NCBI GenBank assembly: GCA_013216015.1 | Contig: JABSOI010000028.1 | Span: 16,567 to 73,595 of the forward strand | Direction: 5' to 3' | Length of the DNA stretch: 57,029 bases | Source of the DNA: Alteromonadaceae bacterium | GTDB taxonomy: Bacteria; Pseudomonadota; Gammaproteobacteria; Enterobacterales; Alteromonadaceae | Shown: positions 25,759 through 35,815 of the stretch, piece after piece | Layout: the number at the start of each line of letters is the position of its first letter | How positions within the stretch are numbered: the stretch's first letter is position 1 | The notes under the pieces: model-generated | What the model saw: the letters and a program-made list of their open reading frames with translations, nothing else | Told to the model about the DNA's origin: nothing | Database searches by the model: none | Translations under genes and position numbers: made by a program

Positions 25759-26892
25759 TTAATAACGAAATTTTTCTGGGATAGGTAGGTTTTTAGAGAC
25801 TGGAGTCGGGCGCTTGGCCAGACCTTTTTTATGTTCATTTAGTTGGTAAACGAAAGCTAAAACCTGCGCTACAGCACCAAATAATTCTTCCGGTATTTCT
25901 TCATTAACCTCGCCAGTGTAATAAAGAGATCTCGCCAAAGCGGGTGATTGTAATATTTCAACATTATGCTCTTTAGCTATTTTTCGAATATGCAATGCCA
26001 TTTCATCTATGCCTTTAGCCGTTAGCATAGGAGCCCCTCCCCGCTCATTATCATACTTTAAGGCAATAGAGTAATGGGTCGGATTGGTGATCACCACATC
26101 AGAGTCTGGTATATCCTGCATCATGCGCCGTTGTGACATTTCGTATTGTGTACGACGAATACGACCTTTTATTTCAGGACTACCCTCAGTATTTTTCATT
26201 TCATCTTTTACTTCCTGTTTAGTCATTTTTAACTCTTTATTGTGCTTCCATACTTGATAAGGGGCATCAATAAGCGCGATAACAACCAAGGACACGGTTA
26301 AAGTCAGAAACATCCACAACAGCAAATTTACCGCATGAGCAAAATTAATGGGTACAGCTTCCAGGCTTAAGCCTAAAATTTGTGGAAACAGCCCACTGAG
26401 CAATGAATAAGCTACAAAAAATACCACAAAAAATTTCAGAAATGATTTTAGTAATTCCACATAAGCCTGTACACCAAACATTCGCTTGAAACCCGCTGCA
26501 GGGGACATTCTGCTGGCTTTAGGACCTATAGCTTCCCAGGATATACTTATTCCTCCCAACATTGTATTACCCACAAGAGCAGCAACAGCTATAATAGCGA
26601 AAAGCCACAACATGGGAGGTATAACAGTACCAACAGCGCCACTGAACAAGCTGAAAATAGCACTGAGATCCATGGCTTCTTCACGGGTTATACTGAATAA
26701 ACGACTCATCATAGTAGACAAGGCATCAACTAAAGAGCTGCCTACAACCATCATTCCACAGGCACTTCCCACTAAAACAAACATAGTGGCTAACTCTTTA
26801 GAACGTGCTATTTGTCCCTTTTTCCGGGCATCTTCGAGCTTTTTCCCCGTGGGGTCTTCGGTGCGTTCCCCGCCGCTCTCTGCTTCAGCCAT
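25759..26892 (-). CDS. flhB: Flagellar export switch protein FlhB
   Basis: 377 residues. The N-terminus AEAESGGERTEDPTGKKLEDA is typical. Four transmembrane segments follow, then the cytoplasmic domain with the autocleavage motif NPTH (VVITNPTHYSIALKYD, about residue 270). FlhB sits in the export gate and switches specificity from hook to filament substrates with FliK. Adjoins fliR with no gap (start 26892, fliR stop 26893), so translation is probably coupled. Confidence 0.96.
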   Translation of the reverse strand: MAEAESGGERTEDPTGKKLEDARKKGQIARSKELATMFVLVGSACGMMVVGSSLVDALSTMMSRLFSITREEAMDLSAIFSLFSGAVGTVIPPMLWLFAIIAVAALVGNTMLGGISISWEAIGPKASRMSPAAGFKRMFGVQAYVELLKSFLKFFVVFFVAYSLLSGLFPQILGLSLEAVPINFAHAVNLLLWMFLTLTVSLVVIALIDAPYQVWKHNKELKMTKQEVKDEMKNTEGSPEIKGRIRRTQYEMSQRRMMQDIPDSDVVITNPTHYSIALKYDNERGGAPMLTAKGIDEMALHIRKIAKEHNVEILQSPALARSLYYTGEVNEEIPEELFGAVAQVLAFVYQLNEHKKGLAKRPTPVSKNLPIPEKFRY

Positions 26893-27678
26893 TTATTTCA
26901 TCCCGCAATTGAGAAGATAACAACTGAAATCTATCGCACGTTGCCATTGCAATTCAAAGTGTGTATAAAAATTCCCCATAGTTAACCACATAATAATTAA
27001 ACCTGCGGTCATGGTTATAGGGAAACCAATAGCAAAAATGTTAAGTTGCGGCGCAGCACGGGTCATAATACCAAATGAAAAGTTGATCAATAACATCGCT
27101 GTTATAGGCGCAATTGCCAGAGATAAAGCGGTAGTAAACATCCAACTGCCCCACTCTACAATTTCTTTAAATTTGACACTGGAAAAAACTTCAGTCGCGG
27201 GGATGGGAATAGTATCAAAACTGGCAACAACAAATTGTAAATAGGCAAGGTGGCCGTCCATCGCCCAAAAAAGCAAAGTTGATAATATGAGAAAAAATTG
27301 TCCTACCGCTGGTACATTCATCCCGCTGGCTGGATCAACCAAAGACGCAAACCCTAGACCCGTTTGCATTGCAATAATCTGTCCGGCTAAGGTAAAGGTA
27401 TTAACCACAAGTATAGTAATAAAACCAAGCATAATACCAATAATCGTTTGTTCAGCTATCAGTAATGCTGTCCCCAGAGACAGTAAATTTTCAACTCGTG
27501 TTGGCGGTATCGCCGGCATAACCGCGGCAGTTATCACAATAGATAAAAATAACTTAATAGGCATAGGAATAGTACGGGCACCTAAACCTACCATACTCAT
27601 GATCAAAGCCGATATACGAAATAACGGCAATAAAAAATCAGCTAAATATTGATTAATAACTGACTCAGTAAATTCCAT
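26893..27678 (-). CDS. fliR: Flagellar export gate protein FliR
   Basis: 261 residues, about six hydrophobic segments, with the family patterns PLFRISALIMSMVGLGARTIP and GFASLVDPASGMNVPAVGQF. With FliP and FliQ it forms the helical export gate core. The ATG is preceded by GAGGC at a good distance, the nearest of five tandem copies of a GAGG-containing unit. Confidence 0.94.
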   Translation of the reverse strand: MEFTESVINQYLADFLLPLFRISALIMSMVGLGARTIPMPIKLFLSIVITAAVMPAIPPTRVENLLSLGTALLIAEQTIIGIMLGFITILVVNTFTLAGQIIAMQTGLGFASLVDPASGMNVPAVGQFFLILSTLLFWAMDGHLAYLQFVVASFDTIPIPATEVFSSVKFKEIVEWGSWMFTTALSLAIAPITAMLLINFSFGIMTRAAPQLNIFAIGFPITMTAGLIIMWLTMGNFYTHFELQWQRAIDFSCYLLNCGMK

Positions 27679-27680
27679 TC

Positions 27681-27746
27681 TTAAGCCTCAAATTTTACGC
27701 CTCAAAATGTACGCCTCAATAGTTATGCCTCAATAGTTACGCCCAA
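27681..27746 (-). repeat. Imperfect 14-bp tandem repeat carrying Shine-Dalgarno-like units upstream of fliR
   Basis: On the minus strand, units of the type AACTATTGAGGCGT repeat about five times with small changes, each holding GAGGC or GGGCG. Only the copy next to the ATG is placed for initiation. The repeat fills most of the fliQ-fliR gap. Confidence 0.7.
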
Positions 27747-27759
27747 AAAATCTGCTTCA

Positions 27760-28029
27760 TTAACTCACCACACTAGGAATGCTGTTTATCAGGCGAATAG
27801 TATAATCCATTAACTTTTGCACCAGCCAATGCCCACCAATAGTAAGTGACAATAAAGTAACAATAAGACGAGGTAAGAAACTTAATGTTTGCTCATTAAT
27901 TGAAGTTGCCGCTTGAAATACCGCCACAATTAAACCAATACATAAACTTGGTACTATGACTGCACAAACGAGCAAAATCACCAAAAAAGCAGCATCTCGT
28001 AAAATATCAACAAAAACTTCAGGACCCAT
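27760..28029 (-). CDS. fliQ: Flagellar export gate protein FliQ
   Basis: 89 residues with two transmembrane helices. MGPEVFVDILRDAAFLVILL opens the protein, and QAATSINEQTLSFLPRL between the helices is the family signature. Component of the FliPQR export gate. Lies between fliP and fliR, as expected. Confidence 0.95.
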   Translation of the reverse strand: MGPEVFVDILRDAAFLVILLVCAVIVPSLCIGLIVAVFQAATSINEQTLSFLPRLIVTLLSLTIGGHWLVQKLMDYTIRLINSIPSVVS

Positions 28030-28108
28030 TAGATTTCTCCCATGTTATAACCTGCTTGCACCAAACTTTGTCTAACCATTTTTTTACATTAATTAACTTT
28101 ATCCATAG

Positions 28109-28900
28109 CTAACCCGCTCCCATACCATAGCTGGTTGCTATAGTACCAATAACTAAATTCCAGCCATCAATCATCACAAACAGCATCAATTTAAAAGGTA
28201 AAGAAACTATCATAGGTGACAACATCATCATACCCATTGCCATTAATATACTCGCAACTACAAGATCGATAATCAGAAAAGGAATAAATAATATAAATCC
28301 AATTTGAAAGGCTGTTTTTAATTCACTGATAATAAATGCAGGAACTATGACTGTCATAGGTAAATCGGCTGGGTTTTCAACATTTTCAATACCAGCCATT
28401 TCAGACAAAGTACCTAAATCTTTAAGTCGGGTCTGTTCCAGCATAAATGTACGTAATGGTACGGTTGCCTTACTTACGGCCTCAACAGACGTTAACTGTT
28501 CCTGTAAATAAGGCTGAATAGCACGGGCATTAATTTCATTATAAACCGGGGTCATAATAAATAGTGTCATAAACAAAGTTAAACCGATAATAACTTGATT
28601 GGAGGGTGTTTGCTGCAAACCAAAAGCCTGTCGTAAAATAGCAAGAATCACCACAATACGAGTAAAAGATGTCATCATAATAATAGCCGCTGGAATGAAA
28701 CCCAGCGCAGTCATAAAAATTAGAATTTGTAAGGTAACCGAATACTCTTGTGAACCGTCTGGATTAGTGGTGAGTGTAAGTGCAGACATAGTTAAATCAC
28801 CAGCAGTAGCATCGGCTGCGTAAACCATACCACTGGCACACATCAAAGTTAAAACACGCATAATGAATAGATTAATTCTTTTATTGAAGATATTTTTCAT
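28109..28900 (-). CDS. fliP: Flagellar export gate protein FliP
   Basis: 263 residues. A cleavable signal peptide ends near VYAADA (about residue 29). The core has [27 protein letters not shown], ending in the PxxQ region, and several membrane segments. FliP is inserted through a cleaved signal, unusual for a gate protein but normal for the family. A start at the internal Met 14 is possible; neither has a strong ribosome-binding site. Confidence 0.95.
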   Translation of the reverse strand: MKNIFNKRINLFIMRVLTLMCASGMVYAADATAGDLTMSALTLTTNPDGSQEYSVTLQILIFMTALGFIPAAIIMMTSFTRIVVILAILRQAFGLQQTPSNQVIIGLTLFMTLFIMTPVYNEINARAIQPYLQEQLTSVEAVSKATVPLRTFMLEQTRLKDLGTLSEMAGIENVENPADLPMTVIVPAFIISELKTAFQIGFILFIPFLIIDLVVASILMAMGMMMLSPMIVSLPFKLMLFVMIDGWNLVIGTIATSYGMGAG

Positions 28901-28969
28901 TATGTTTTAAAATTCCCACTTTATTTGTTAATTCCAATAGACTTTAGCTGCTGTCTTTGTGCCTTGTTA

Positions 28970-29001
28970 TACCAATTACAATAATTAATTCGACTGGTAT
29001 T
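28970..29001. repeat. Short ATACCA palindromic element (possible MITE remnant)
   Basis: ATACCA and TGGTAT (6 bp) bound a 32-bp AT-rich element in the fliO-fliP gap. Its inner sequence ACCAATTACAATAATTAATT resembles the ACCAATTGGATTAA found at the end of the window (56958). That suggests a shared mobile-element terminus. Confidence 0.4.
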
Positions 29002-29010
29002 CCTTATTTA

Positions 29011-29502
29011 TCAACGCTTTTTTTGAAAAAAGGAGATAACTGACTGTCCTAATTCGCTGGTCAAATTTGCTCCGGTTTCAAGCGGTTCTTCTAAATTTTC
29101 CAATAGTGTTATTTGTTGTGCTGTAACTCCTAGCAGCAATTGTTTATCAGCAACTTGTACTATCACCAAACGTTCTTTTGAACCCAAATGCAAGCTGGTG
29201 ATAATCTTCAAACCAGCCAGCCCTTGCTGCTTCGGCTGAAAACGTTTTAATACAACAGCAACAACTACAATCAACGCCAATACCATCAACAAAGACAATA
29301 TCATGCTCATAGCATCCATATTACCCGCAACATGTTTACCCACCTGTGGAGTTGTTTCTTGATCAGTGTTTACTCCTGTTTTTGAGATAACTTTTTCCAG
29401 GGAAACTTGTTCTACTTTTTGTGGTGCAACTTCCTGCACCACTTCTTGTGATAAAGTGACTGTTGAAAAAAATAATGTAAAACAAACAAGGAATAACCGC
29501 AT
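29011..29502 (-). CDS. fliO: Flagellar biosynthesis protein FliO
   Basis: 163 residues. A signal-like segment (1-19), a periplasmic stretch of about 45 residues, one transmembrane helix (MSMILSLLMVLALIVVVAVVLKRF), then a cytoplasmic SpoIIIAH-like domain with SLHLGSKERLVIVQVADKQLLLGVT. FliO helps assemble FliP. Poorly conserved family; identity also rests on position between fliN and fliP. Confidence 0.9.
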   Translation of the reverse strand: MRLFLVCFTLFFSTVTLSQEVVQEVAPQKVEQVSLEKVISKTGVNTDQETTPQVGKHVAGNMDAMSMILSLLMVLALIVVVAVVLKRFQPKQQGLAGLKIITSLHLGSKERLVIVQVADKQLLLGVTAQQITLLENLEEPLETGANLTSELGQSVISFFQKKR

Positions 29503-29528
29503 ATCACTTTCTACTATTATAATTGATA

Positions 29529-29930
29529 CTATTTTAACTTTTTGATTCGTTCAGTCTGACTAATAACATCAGTCAAACGAATACCAAATTTATCGTTAAC
29601 TACAACCACTTCACCGTGAGCAATCAAGGTTCCGTTAACTAAAACATCTAACGATTCACCAGCAACACGATCAAGTTCAACCACTGACCCCTGATTTAAT
29701 TGCAGTAAATTTCTGATACTGATATGACTGCGTCCTACTTCCATTGAAATAGTTACCGGAATATCAAGAATAGTTTCAAGTTTACGCTTCTCATCTGCGG
29801 TGATCGGCGCCTCTTCCTTTAATTCTTCCAACTCAACCTTTTCAGCCTGTTCTGTAGCAGCTTTAGCTTCCGCTTGTTCATCTAAGGCCTCATCCCACAT
29901 GCCTAGATCGTCATCATTGTCTGTACTCAT
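29529..29930 (-). CDS. fliN: Flagellar switch protein FliN
   Basis: 133 residues. An acidic N-terminal third (Glu/Ala-rich) is followed by a SpoA domain with LDIPVTISMEVGRSHISIRNLL, LDVLVNGTLIAHGEVVVVNDKFGIRLTDV. Forms the base of the C-ring with FliM and binds CheY-P and FliH. Starts 23 bp after fliM. Confidence 0.96.
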   Translation of the reverse strand: MSTDNDDDLGMWDEALDEQAEAKAATEQAEKVELEELKEEAPITADEKRKLETILDIPVTISMEVGRSHISIRNLLQLNQGSVVELDRVAGESLDVLVNGTLIAHGEVVVVNDKFGIRLTDVISQTERIKKLK

Positions 29931-29953
29931 TCTGCTTGCCTTATTTGCTGATA

Positions 29954-31021
29954 TTAATAATCAAAATCTTCTTCTAACAAATGAATTTCTGCATCGCTAT
30001 CTAAACGTTTTCCGCCTTTTGTTAAAATGGTCAGTTCATTTTTAACTGATTCCGGACGTTTTATTTTAGATTCAATTTTTATTGCTATATTGTCACGGCT
30101 ACGGCCTAACTTAGCTCTATAAGTAGGTAAGTCTTCAATCATCACAGTAATAGTTTCGGGCATTTCAATCGGCAAAATATCTCCAACTTCCATATCCATT
30201 ATTTGTTGTAATGTCAGGTCAAATTCTAAAAATTTAGTGCTGATCTCAACGGGTACATCCATAATTTCGTCACGTAATGCTTTAGACCACCGCATGTCCG
30301 TATCTTCTTTATCACTTTGCACACCAGCATCAAGCAACTCCCGAATAGGCTCTAACATTGAATAAGGTAAAGCGATATGAAAATCACCACCACCACCATC
30401 TAATTCAATATGAAATGAACTTATAACCACGACTTCGGTTGGACTAACAATATTCGCCATCGCCGGGTTAACTTCAGAATCAAGATATTCAAACGAAACA
30501 TCCATTACCGGAGACCAAGCTTCTTTGTAATCTTCAAAGATTATTTTTAACAACATTTGAACGATTCGACGTTCGGTCGGGGTAAATTCGCGGCCTTCTA
30601 TTTTTGCGTGATAACGTCCGTCACCACCAAAAAAGTTATCTACCAGAATAAAAACCAGCCGCGCTTCCATAGTAATTAACGCGGTGCCTTTTAAAGGTCT
30701 GAATCTCACCATATTCAAGCTGGTCGGTACAAACAAAGTATGTACGTACTCACCAAACTTGATCATTTGAATACCATTTATAGAAACTTCAGCAGTCCGT
30801 CTCATCATATTGAATAGACTGATCCGCATATGACGGGCAAAACGCTCATTGACCATTTCAAGGGTCGGCATGCGGCCACGAACAATACGATCTTGTGAAG
30901 AAAAATCATAATCCAACATGCCATCCTGATCAGACACATTATCAACTGTTTCTTCTTCTTCAACTTCATCAACACCATGTAATAACGCGTCAATTTCGTC
31001 TTGAGATAATAAATCACTCAC
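29954..31021 (-). CDS. fliM: Flagellar switch protein FliM
   Basis: 355 residues. The N-terminal CheY-binding peptide LLSQDEIDALLHG is intact. The middle CheC-like domain includes GGDGRYHAKIEGREFTPTE, and a C-terminal SpoA domain ends the protein. FliM links FliG to FliN and receives CheY-P. The last residues EEDFDY make a short acidic tail. Confidence 0.96.
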   Translation of the reverse strand: MSDLLSQDEIDALLHGVDEVEEEETVDNVSDQDGMLDYDFSSQDRIVRGRMPTLEMVNERFARHMRISLFNMMRRTAEVSINGIQMIKFGEYVHTLFVPTSLNMVRFRPLKGTALITMEARLVFILVDNFFGGDGRYHAKIEGREFTPTERRIVQMLLKIIFEDYKEAWSPVMDVSFEYLDSEVNPAMANIVSPTEVVVISSFHIELDGGGGDFHIALPYSMLEPIRELLDAGVQSDKEDTDMRWSKALRDEIMDVPVEISTKFLEFDLTLQQIMDMEVGDILPIEMPETITVMIEDLPTYRAKLGRSRDNIAIKIESKIKRPESVKNELTILTKGGKRLDSDAEIHLLEEDFDY

Positions 31022-31077
31022 TCGATATACTCTTTTTCTATTTGATAGTATTGGTACAAGCTAGAATCCAATCATTT

Positions 31078-31635
31078 TTATTGCATAACAAAACCAGTAA
31101 ACAACACCTGCTCGACAACTTTACCACCCGTTATATCTTTCATTGTTTCCTGCACTTCCACTAACGACTTTTGTTTTAGCGAAGCTTTACCTGCGCTAGT
31201 CGCCAGATCATCGGCATTAGATTGAGTAAACATTCGCAACAAAGTACTTTCAATTAATGGTATATGCTTTTTAGCATGTTCTTCATTTCCTGAACCACGA
31301 ACCAATAACTGTACTCTAATTTCTACAAACCGATCACGGCTCGAACCTGGAACATTAAAACGAAATGGACGAGGTAATGGCACATATAACGCCGATCCCA
31401 TGCCAACAGTTGCGGTTGCGTCTGCTGTTAACGTATCAGTCTCTTTATAACTTTCACCAGCATTGGTTTCTAAAACCGGAGTGGGAACGGTATTGTCATC
31501 TTCCCAGAGCAATAAATATCTCCCTATACCACCGACAATAATTACCACACCAATGGCAATCATGATGATTAACTTTTTCTTTTTACTTGAATCATCAAGT
31601 TTTAATTCATTATCTGTTGCTTTGCCAGCAGCCAT
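31078..31635 (-). CDS. fliL: Flagellar basal body protein FliL
   Basis: 185 residues. A short charged N-terminus (SSKKKK) is followed by one transmembrane helix (about 25-44) and a periplasmic stomatin-like domain with LRVQLLVRGS-type strands and a C-terminal VLFTGFVMQ. FliL forms rings around the stator units. Precedes fliM by 56 bp. Confidence 0.92.
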   Translation of the reverse strand: MAAGKATDNELKLDDSSKKKKLIIMIAIGVVIIVGGIGRYLLLWEDDNTVPTPVLETNAGESYKETDTLTADATATVGMGSALYVPLPRPFRFNVPGSSRDRFVEIRVQLLVRGSGNEEHAKKHIPLIESTLLRMFTQSNADDLATSAGKASLKQKSLVEVQETMKDITGGKVVEQVLFTGFVMQ

Positions 31636-31664
31636 ATTGACCTCATTAATTATTCTGCTTATTT

Positions 31665-31686
31665 ACAATGACTGATTAATCATTGT
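31665..31686. repeat. Short inverted repeat upstream of fliL
   Basis: ACAATGA (31665-31671) and TCATTGT (31680-31686) form a 7-bp stem with an 8-nt loop, 30-50 bp before the fliL start. It could be an operator or an mRNA hairpin; no T run follows. Confidence 0.45.
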
Positions 31687-31759
31687 ACTGCCTTTTCAGG
31701 CTCTTAATTACTTAAGTGTAACTATATCCTTGAAAGCACCTTGAGCCAATTTTTTTAAT

Positions 31760-31789
31760 TTGTTTTAGCTTGTTTTAGCTTGTTTTAAT
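31760..31789. repeat. 10-bp tandem repeat between fliK and fliL
   Basis: TTGTTTTAGC occurs twice, followed by a third copy ending AATT. Non-coding, in the 232-bp fliK-fliL gap. I see no GG-N10-GC site in this gap. Confidence 0.7.
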
Positions 31790-31867
31790 TTGTACTAGCT
31801 AAATAATAACGCTTATCGCAAAATTTTTCTAATCATCAATTTCTAATTTTTAGATAGTTACTTAACG

Positions 31868-33784
31868 TCAGGCGTAATAATCAACACCACTTGCCGAAGC
31901 TTTGACCACTTGCCCATGAATTATTGAATTCTGGCTATCAATCATTGTATCTTCAAGTGAATCACCTTTTGAATTTGAACCCCGTCCAAAAAATGAATTA
32001 TTATCAGCCTGCTGTCCTTGCTGCTCTACATTTGATTCACCAACATCAACACCACTTTCAGCCAGCATCTCTTTTAATTTACCTAAATTTTCATCTAAAG
32101 CATCTTTGGCTTGTTGATTTTGTACGACGAAATTAACAACTGCCTGTTCGTTTTGTAAATTCAAGCGTATATGCATACTTCCCAGCTCTGACGGATCCAA
32201 ACGAATTTCTACCTGGTGAAGTTTTTGATTAATCATGAACATTACTTTATCTTTTACAGCACCCGTAAAATCTTTGCTATGTATGGCTATAATTTCCTGG
32301 CCAAGAGCAGCACTACTTTTAGCGCTTTGTATTTTGTCATTAGTAATTTGATTATCAATAAAATTAAGCAATTGCTCCTGACGTTCTTGACCAGACAAGG
32401 AATTTACACCTGTTGTAGCATTAGCATTGAAAAGAGGATCAGCCAGAAAAGTTTTATTTCCTGCCGCCTGACTTTGCTGGTCTTTAGTAAAATTTTCTAT
32501 ACCTGAATTCTGTTGAGATATAACCTTTTCAAATTCAAGATCTTGCATACCGTCAGCGTTAGCGCTATCAATAAGTTCACTATCGGAATCACTTGATTTT
32601 GACAATGTGTTTTCAGGTAATAAAGTGGGAGTTGCGGCTATATTTTTCGATAATGTCGATTGTTTTATAAAATCAAGACCTTCCGCGGTAACCCTGCTTA
32701 ATGATTTATTCAAGGGGTTTTCTAATATCTTGTCGTCATTTTTTATTTTAATCGCCCTAGACAAATCATCAATCGCCTTAGCAGCTTTTTCTTCTGAACC
32801 CATAGATAATGTTGGTTTAGACTCTGGTTTCTTATCTTTATCCATCAAAGCTGATTGTGCTTTTAATAATTCAATTGATGCTGCTAACTGGCTTTGATCT
32901 GCTTTATTGTTAGTGCCAACATTCTCTGTAGCTTCAGTCGTATTTCCTGAAAGAAGTTTAGCCGCTAACTGTTGAGCTTTATTATTCTCAATATTCTCTT
33001 TTGTATTTACATTCTTTGCCAGAAAGCCCTCTGTGACTTCCTCTTCACCTGTAACTTTTTCAGCTATTTTATCGTTAATGACTCCAATTTCAGATACTTC
33101 TTTAGGTAAATTACTTTTACCTGCAATTTGATCTTGTTTCAGCCCGGCTTTAGCAATATCTTCTTTATTGCCACCTTGATAAGAAGAGGCATTACCCTCA
33201 AGCTTATTTTGCCCGCTATTTTGTTGCGCAAGCAATAATTTCAATGAAGCTTGTTCATCAACGGGTTTTCCAGCAGACTCTTTTGCGGTTTCGAGCTCCG
33301 CATCTTTATCAATAACACTACCGTTACTTTGTAAAACCTTATCCGATTCATTTAGCAAGGTCATAAACTGTTGGGATTGTTCTGCCTCATCATTGGTTTG
33401 TGTATCTGAATTGTTATTTTGAGAGTTCGTTTCATCGTCAATTAATTCTTTGCTATTTGAAGAATTTTCATTCGAGGCTTCGCTACTGGAATTTGTCTTT
33501 AATTCCTCTTGTGTTGATGAACCATTTTCGGCCGATTTATTATCAGCTTTTTGTGCGTCTACTTTATTATCATCTGTTCGATAAGTTTTTGACTCAGGAG
33601 TTTCATTTCTGTTATTTGCCTTTACTGTCTGATTATTGCCGCTTTTCTCTGAAAATAAATGCCGCTCGACCATTTTTGAAAAATCATCTCCGCCACTTTG
33701 ATCCCGCTCCTTAGAGGTGGAACTATATCCTTTAACATCAGTATGTTGAGGTGCATTAATTAAGAGAGTATTTATTTGAGCCAT
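31868..33784 (-). CDS. fliK: Flagellar hook-length control protein FliK
   Basis: 638 residues. The first ~480 are low-complexity (Asn, Ser, Lys, Glu, Gln) and act as the ruler in the family. The C-terminal substrate-specificity domain has VEIRLDPSELGSMHIRLNLQ and LKEMLAESGVDVG, then a Gln/Asp/Asn-rich tail. FliK measures the hook and triggers the FlhB switch. The length is at the upper end for the family, but much of it is disordered. Preceded by a sigma-54 site at 33866. Confidence 0.93.
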   Translation of the reverse strand: MAQINTLLINAPQHTDVKGYSSTSKERDQSGGDDFSKMVERHLFSEKSGNNQTVKANNRNETPESKTYRTDDNKVDAQKADNKSAENGSSTQEELKTNSSSEASNENSSNSKELIDDETNSQNNNSDTQTNDEAEQSQQFMTLLNESDKVLQSNGSVIDKDAELETAKESAGKPVDEQASLKLLLAQQNSGQNKLEGNASSYQGGNKEDIAKAGLKQDQIAGKSNLPKEVSEIGVINDKIAEKVTGEEEVTEGFLAKNVNTKENIENNKAQQLAAKLLSGNTTEATENVGTNNKADQSQLAASIELLKAQSALMDKDKKPESKPTLSMGSEEKAAKAIDDLSRAIKIKNDDKILENPLNKSLSRVTAEGLDFIKQSTLSKNIAATPTLLPENTLSKSSDSDSELIDSANADGMQDLEFEKVISQQNSGIENFTKDQQSQAAGNKTFLADPLFNANATTGVNSLSGQERQEQLLNFIDNQITNDKIQSAKSSAALGQEIIAIHSKDFTGAVKDKVMFMINQKLHQVEIRLDPSELGSMHIRLNLQNEQAVVNFVVQNQQAKDALDENLGKLKEMLAESGVDVGESNVEQQGQQADNNSFFGRGSNSKGDSLEDTMIDSQNSIIHGQVVKASASGVDYYA

Positions 33785-33865
33785 ATTAAATCCAACTGTT
33801 TAATAATAAATATTCGAGCTATACAATGAATGTACAGGTCTTTGCAGGTAATATATTAATAATGA

Positions 33866-33885
33866 AAAGCAATTATTGTTCCATT
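33866..33885 (-). promoter_or_regulatory. Sigma-54 promoter of fliK
   Basis: The minus strand reads ATGGAACAATAATTGCTTTT, giving GG-N10-GC. It matches TGGCACN5TTGC at all specified positions but one (A for C after TGG). Predicted start is near 33857, 73 nt before the fliK ATG. Confidence 0.7.
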
Positions 33886-33958
33886 TATACTACTAACTTT
33901 TAGTTTCTTTTTCCCTAGGCTAAAAGTTCCGGCTAATTGTTCCGGTTAATACCACTAA

Positions 33959-34393
33959 CTAATAGTTTCGGCGAACAAAACGCTGTGTTGTAATTTCATC
34001 AAACATTTTCTGTTCTTGTTTGTCCGCGATTATTGCCAGTTTGTGACGTTTTTTCTCTCGAAGTAATTCTACTGCCTGTACTTTTTGTCTTTGCTTTAAC
34101 CAAAATGATTTATACTGTTCAACCAAACTTTTTGATTGTGTAATAGCAATTTGTACTTGTTCAGCAGCATTATCCAACTTAGAGATAAATGCATGAAAAT
34201 GAGTGTAAGTGGCGCTATCAATGCCTTCTATTGCTCGTTGACTTAACCGTTTCATATATTCCAAACGATACTCTCCAACGTTGTTCAAACGTTCTAGATT
34301 TTGTTGATAGTCAAGCTCGGCAGCTTTTAATTTCAAAGCCGCTTGCTGTTCTTTCTCTTGTTCGAATTTAACTATAATGTCTAGCTGGTTCAA
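33959..34393 (-). CDS. fliJ: Flagellar export chaperone FliJ
   Basis: 144 residues, almost entirely a charged alpha-helical coiled coil (for example EQEKEQQAALKLKAAELDYQ). FliJ is the stalk that inserts into the FliI hexamer and contacts FlhA. Identity comes from the coiled coil, the length and the position directly after fliI. Confidence 0.9.
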   Translation of the reverse strand: MNQLDIIVKFEQEKEQQAALKLKAAELDYQQNLERLNNVGEYRLEYMKRLSQRAIEGIDSATYTHFHAFISKLDNAAEQVQIAITQSKSLVEQYKSFWLKQRQKVQAVELLREKKRHKLAIIADKQEQKMFDEITTQRFVRRNY

Positions 34394-34436
34394 TGGATTC
34401 TTCCTTTAATACTTTTAACTTTACCCTATAAACAAC

Positions 34437-35798
34437 TTATCCTGCGGTCTGAGAATTCTCATAGGCTTGTGCTGCAGCTATAATTTCCTGTAACTGTTGC
34501 AAGCTTTGATCATAAGGAATAACTTCCTTCATTTTTTGTTGCAAAAAGAAATTTATCACTGGCAACATATTTATGGCTTGATCAATTCGGGGATCACTAC
34601 CTTTACTATAGGCACCAATTGATATTAAATCTTTGTTCTGTTGATAAAGGGAATAAACTTGTTTTAATTGCTGGGCAAGTTGTTGATGTTCCGGGCTAGT
34701 CACCATTGGCATCACCCGGCTTATTGAAGCTTCAATATCAACTGCGGGATAATGTCCTGCATCGGCAAGAGAACGGGACAAAACAATATGACCGTCTAAA
34801 ATTGCCCGCGCTGCATCAGCAATAGGATCTTGTAAATCATCACCTTCCGTTAATACGGTAAAAAATGCACTAATTGATCCTTGCCCGTCACCACCATTAC
34901 CCGCTCGTTCAACTAACTGAGGTAACTTAGAAAACACAGAAGGCGGATAACCTTTTGTTGCAGGAGGTTCTCCAACCGCTAAAGCTATTTCCCGTTGAGC
35001 TTGTGCATATCGGGTAATAGAATCTACTAAAAGTAGAACATTTAACCCTTGATCACGGAAATATTCACTAATTTTCACCGCAGTTTCACAGCCTTTCAAG
35101 CGCATCAACGGAGAATTATCTGCAGGTGCCGCAACAACAACTGCACGCTTACGCCCTTCTTCGCCTAAAATTTCATCTATAAATTCTTTAACTTCCCGAC
35201 CACGTTCTCCAATTAAACCAACAACAATAACGTCTGCCGTAGTTCCTCTGGTCATCATGCCTAATAACACACTTTTACCAACGCCCGAGCCGGCAAAAAG
35301 CCCCATACGCTGACCTTGCCCTACGGTAAGAAAGCTATTAATAGCACGAACGCCAACATCAAGCGGTTCAGTAATTGCGCGTCGAGCCAGAGGATTTATG
35401 GGTTTGCTTTCGTAAAAGTAATTTTCATCAACTTTAATTGGACCTTTACCATCAATGGGCTGACCAACGCCATCAATAACCCGGCCAAGTAAACTCATTG
35501 AAAATGGTAGACGTGCTTTGCCTGAAAGTGGCATTACACTTGCCCCAGGTAAAACACCTTCAAGACTTTGTTCCGGCATTAAAAATGTTTTGTCGTGTGA
35601 AAAGCCAACCACTTCGGCAATTAAACTACCTTTAGCGGTTTCTACCATACATTGGCTACCTACACTGGCTTTTACTCCAACAGCTTCTAAAGTTAGGCCC
35701 ACTACTCGGACCAAACGTCCGGCAACAGAGACCTTGTGCGGATGAATAAAGGTCTGGCAATTTTTTAGTCTTTCACTAATACGAATACTATTGACCAT
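34437..35798 (-). CDS. fliI: Flagellum-specific ATPase FliI
   Basis: 453 residues. The F1-type ATPase core has Walker [31 protein letters not shown], Walker [36 protein letters not shown]. It energises export together with FliH and FliJ. The first ~30 residues include the FliH-binding segment. Tight operon spacing: 17 bp after fliH and 43 bp before fliJ. Confidence 0.96.
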   Translation of the reverse strand: MVNSIRISERLKNCQTFIHPHKVSVAGRLVRVVGLTLEAVGVKASVGSQCMVETAKGSLIAEVVGFSHDKTFLMPEQSLEGVLPGASVMPLSGKARLPFSMSLLGRVIDGVGQPIDGKGPIKVDENYFYESKPINPLARRAITEPLDVGVRAINSFLTVGQGQRMGLFAGSGVGKSVLLGMMTRGTTADVIVVGLIGERGREVKEFIDEILGEEGRKRAVVVAAPADNSPLMRLKGCETAVKISEYFRDQGLNVLLLVDSITRYAQAQREIALAVGEPPATKGYPPSVFSKLPQLVERAGNGGDGQGSISAFFTVLTEGDDLQDPIADAARAILDGHIVLSRSLADAGHYPAVDIEASISRVMPMVTSPEHQQLAQQLKQVYSLYQQNKDLISIGAYSKGSDPRIDQAINMLPVINFFLQQKMKEVIPYDQSLQQLQEIIAAAQAYENSQTAG

Positions 35799-35815
35799 GG
35801 CAACATTTTGACGGT

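Noticed and set aside
31636-31867. Sigma-54 promoter for fliL
   Set aside because: The best candidate (TTGGCTCAAGGTGC) has only 8 bp between GG and GC.
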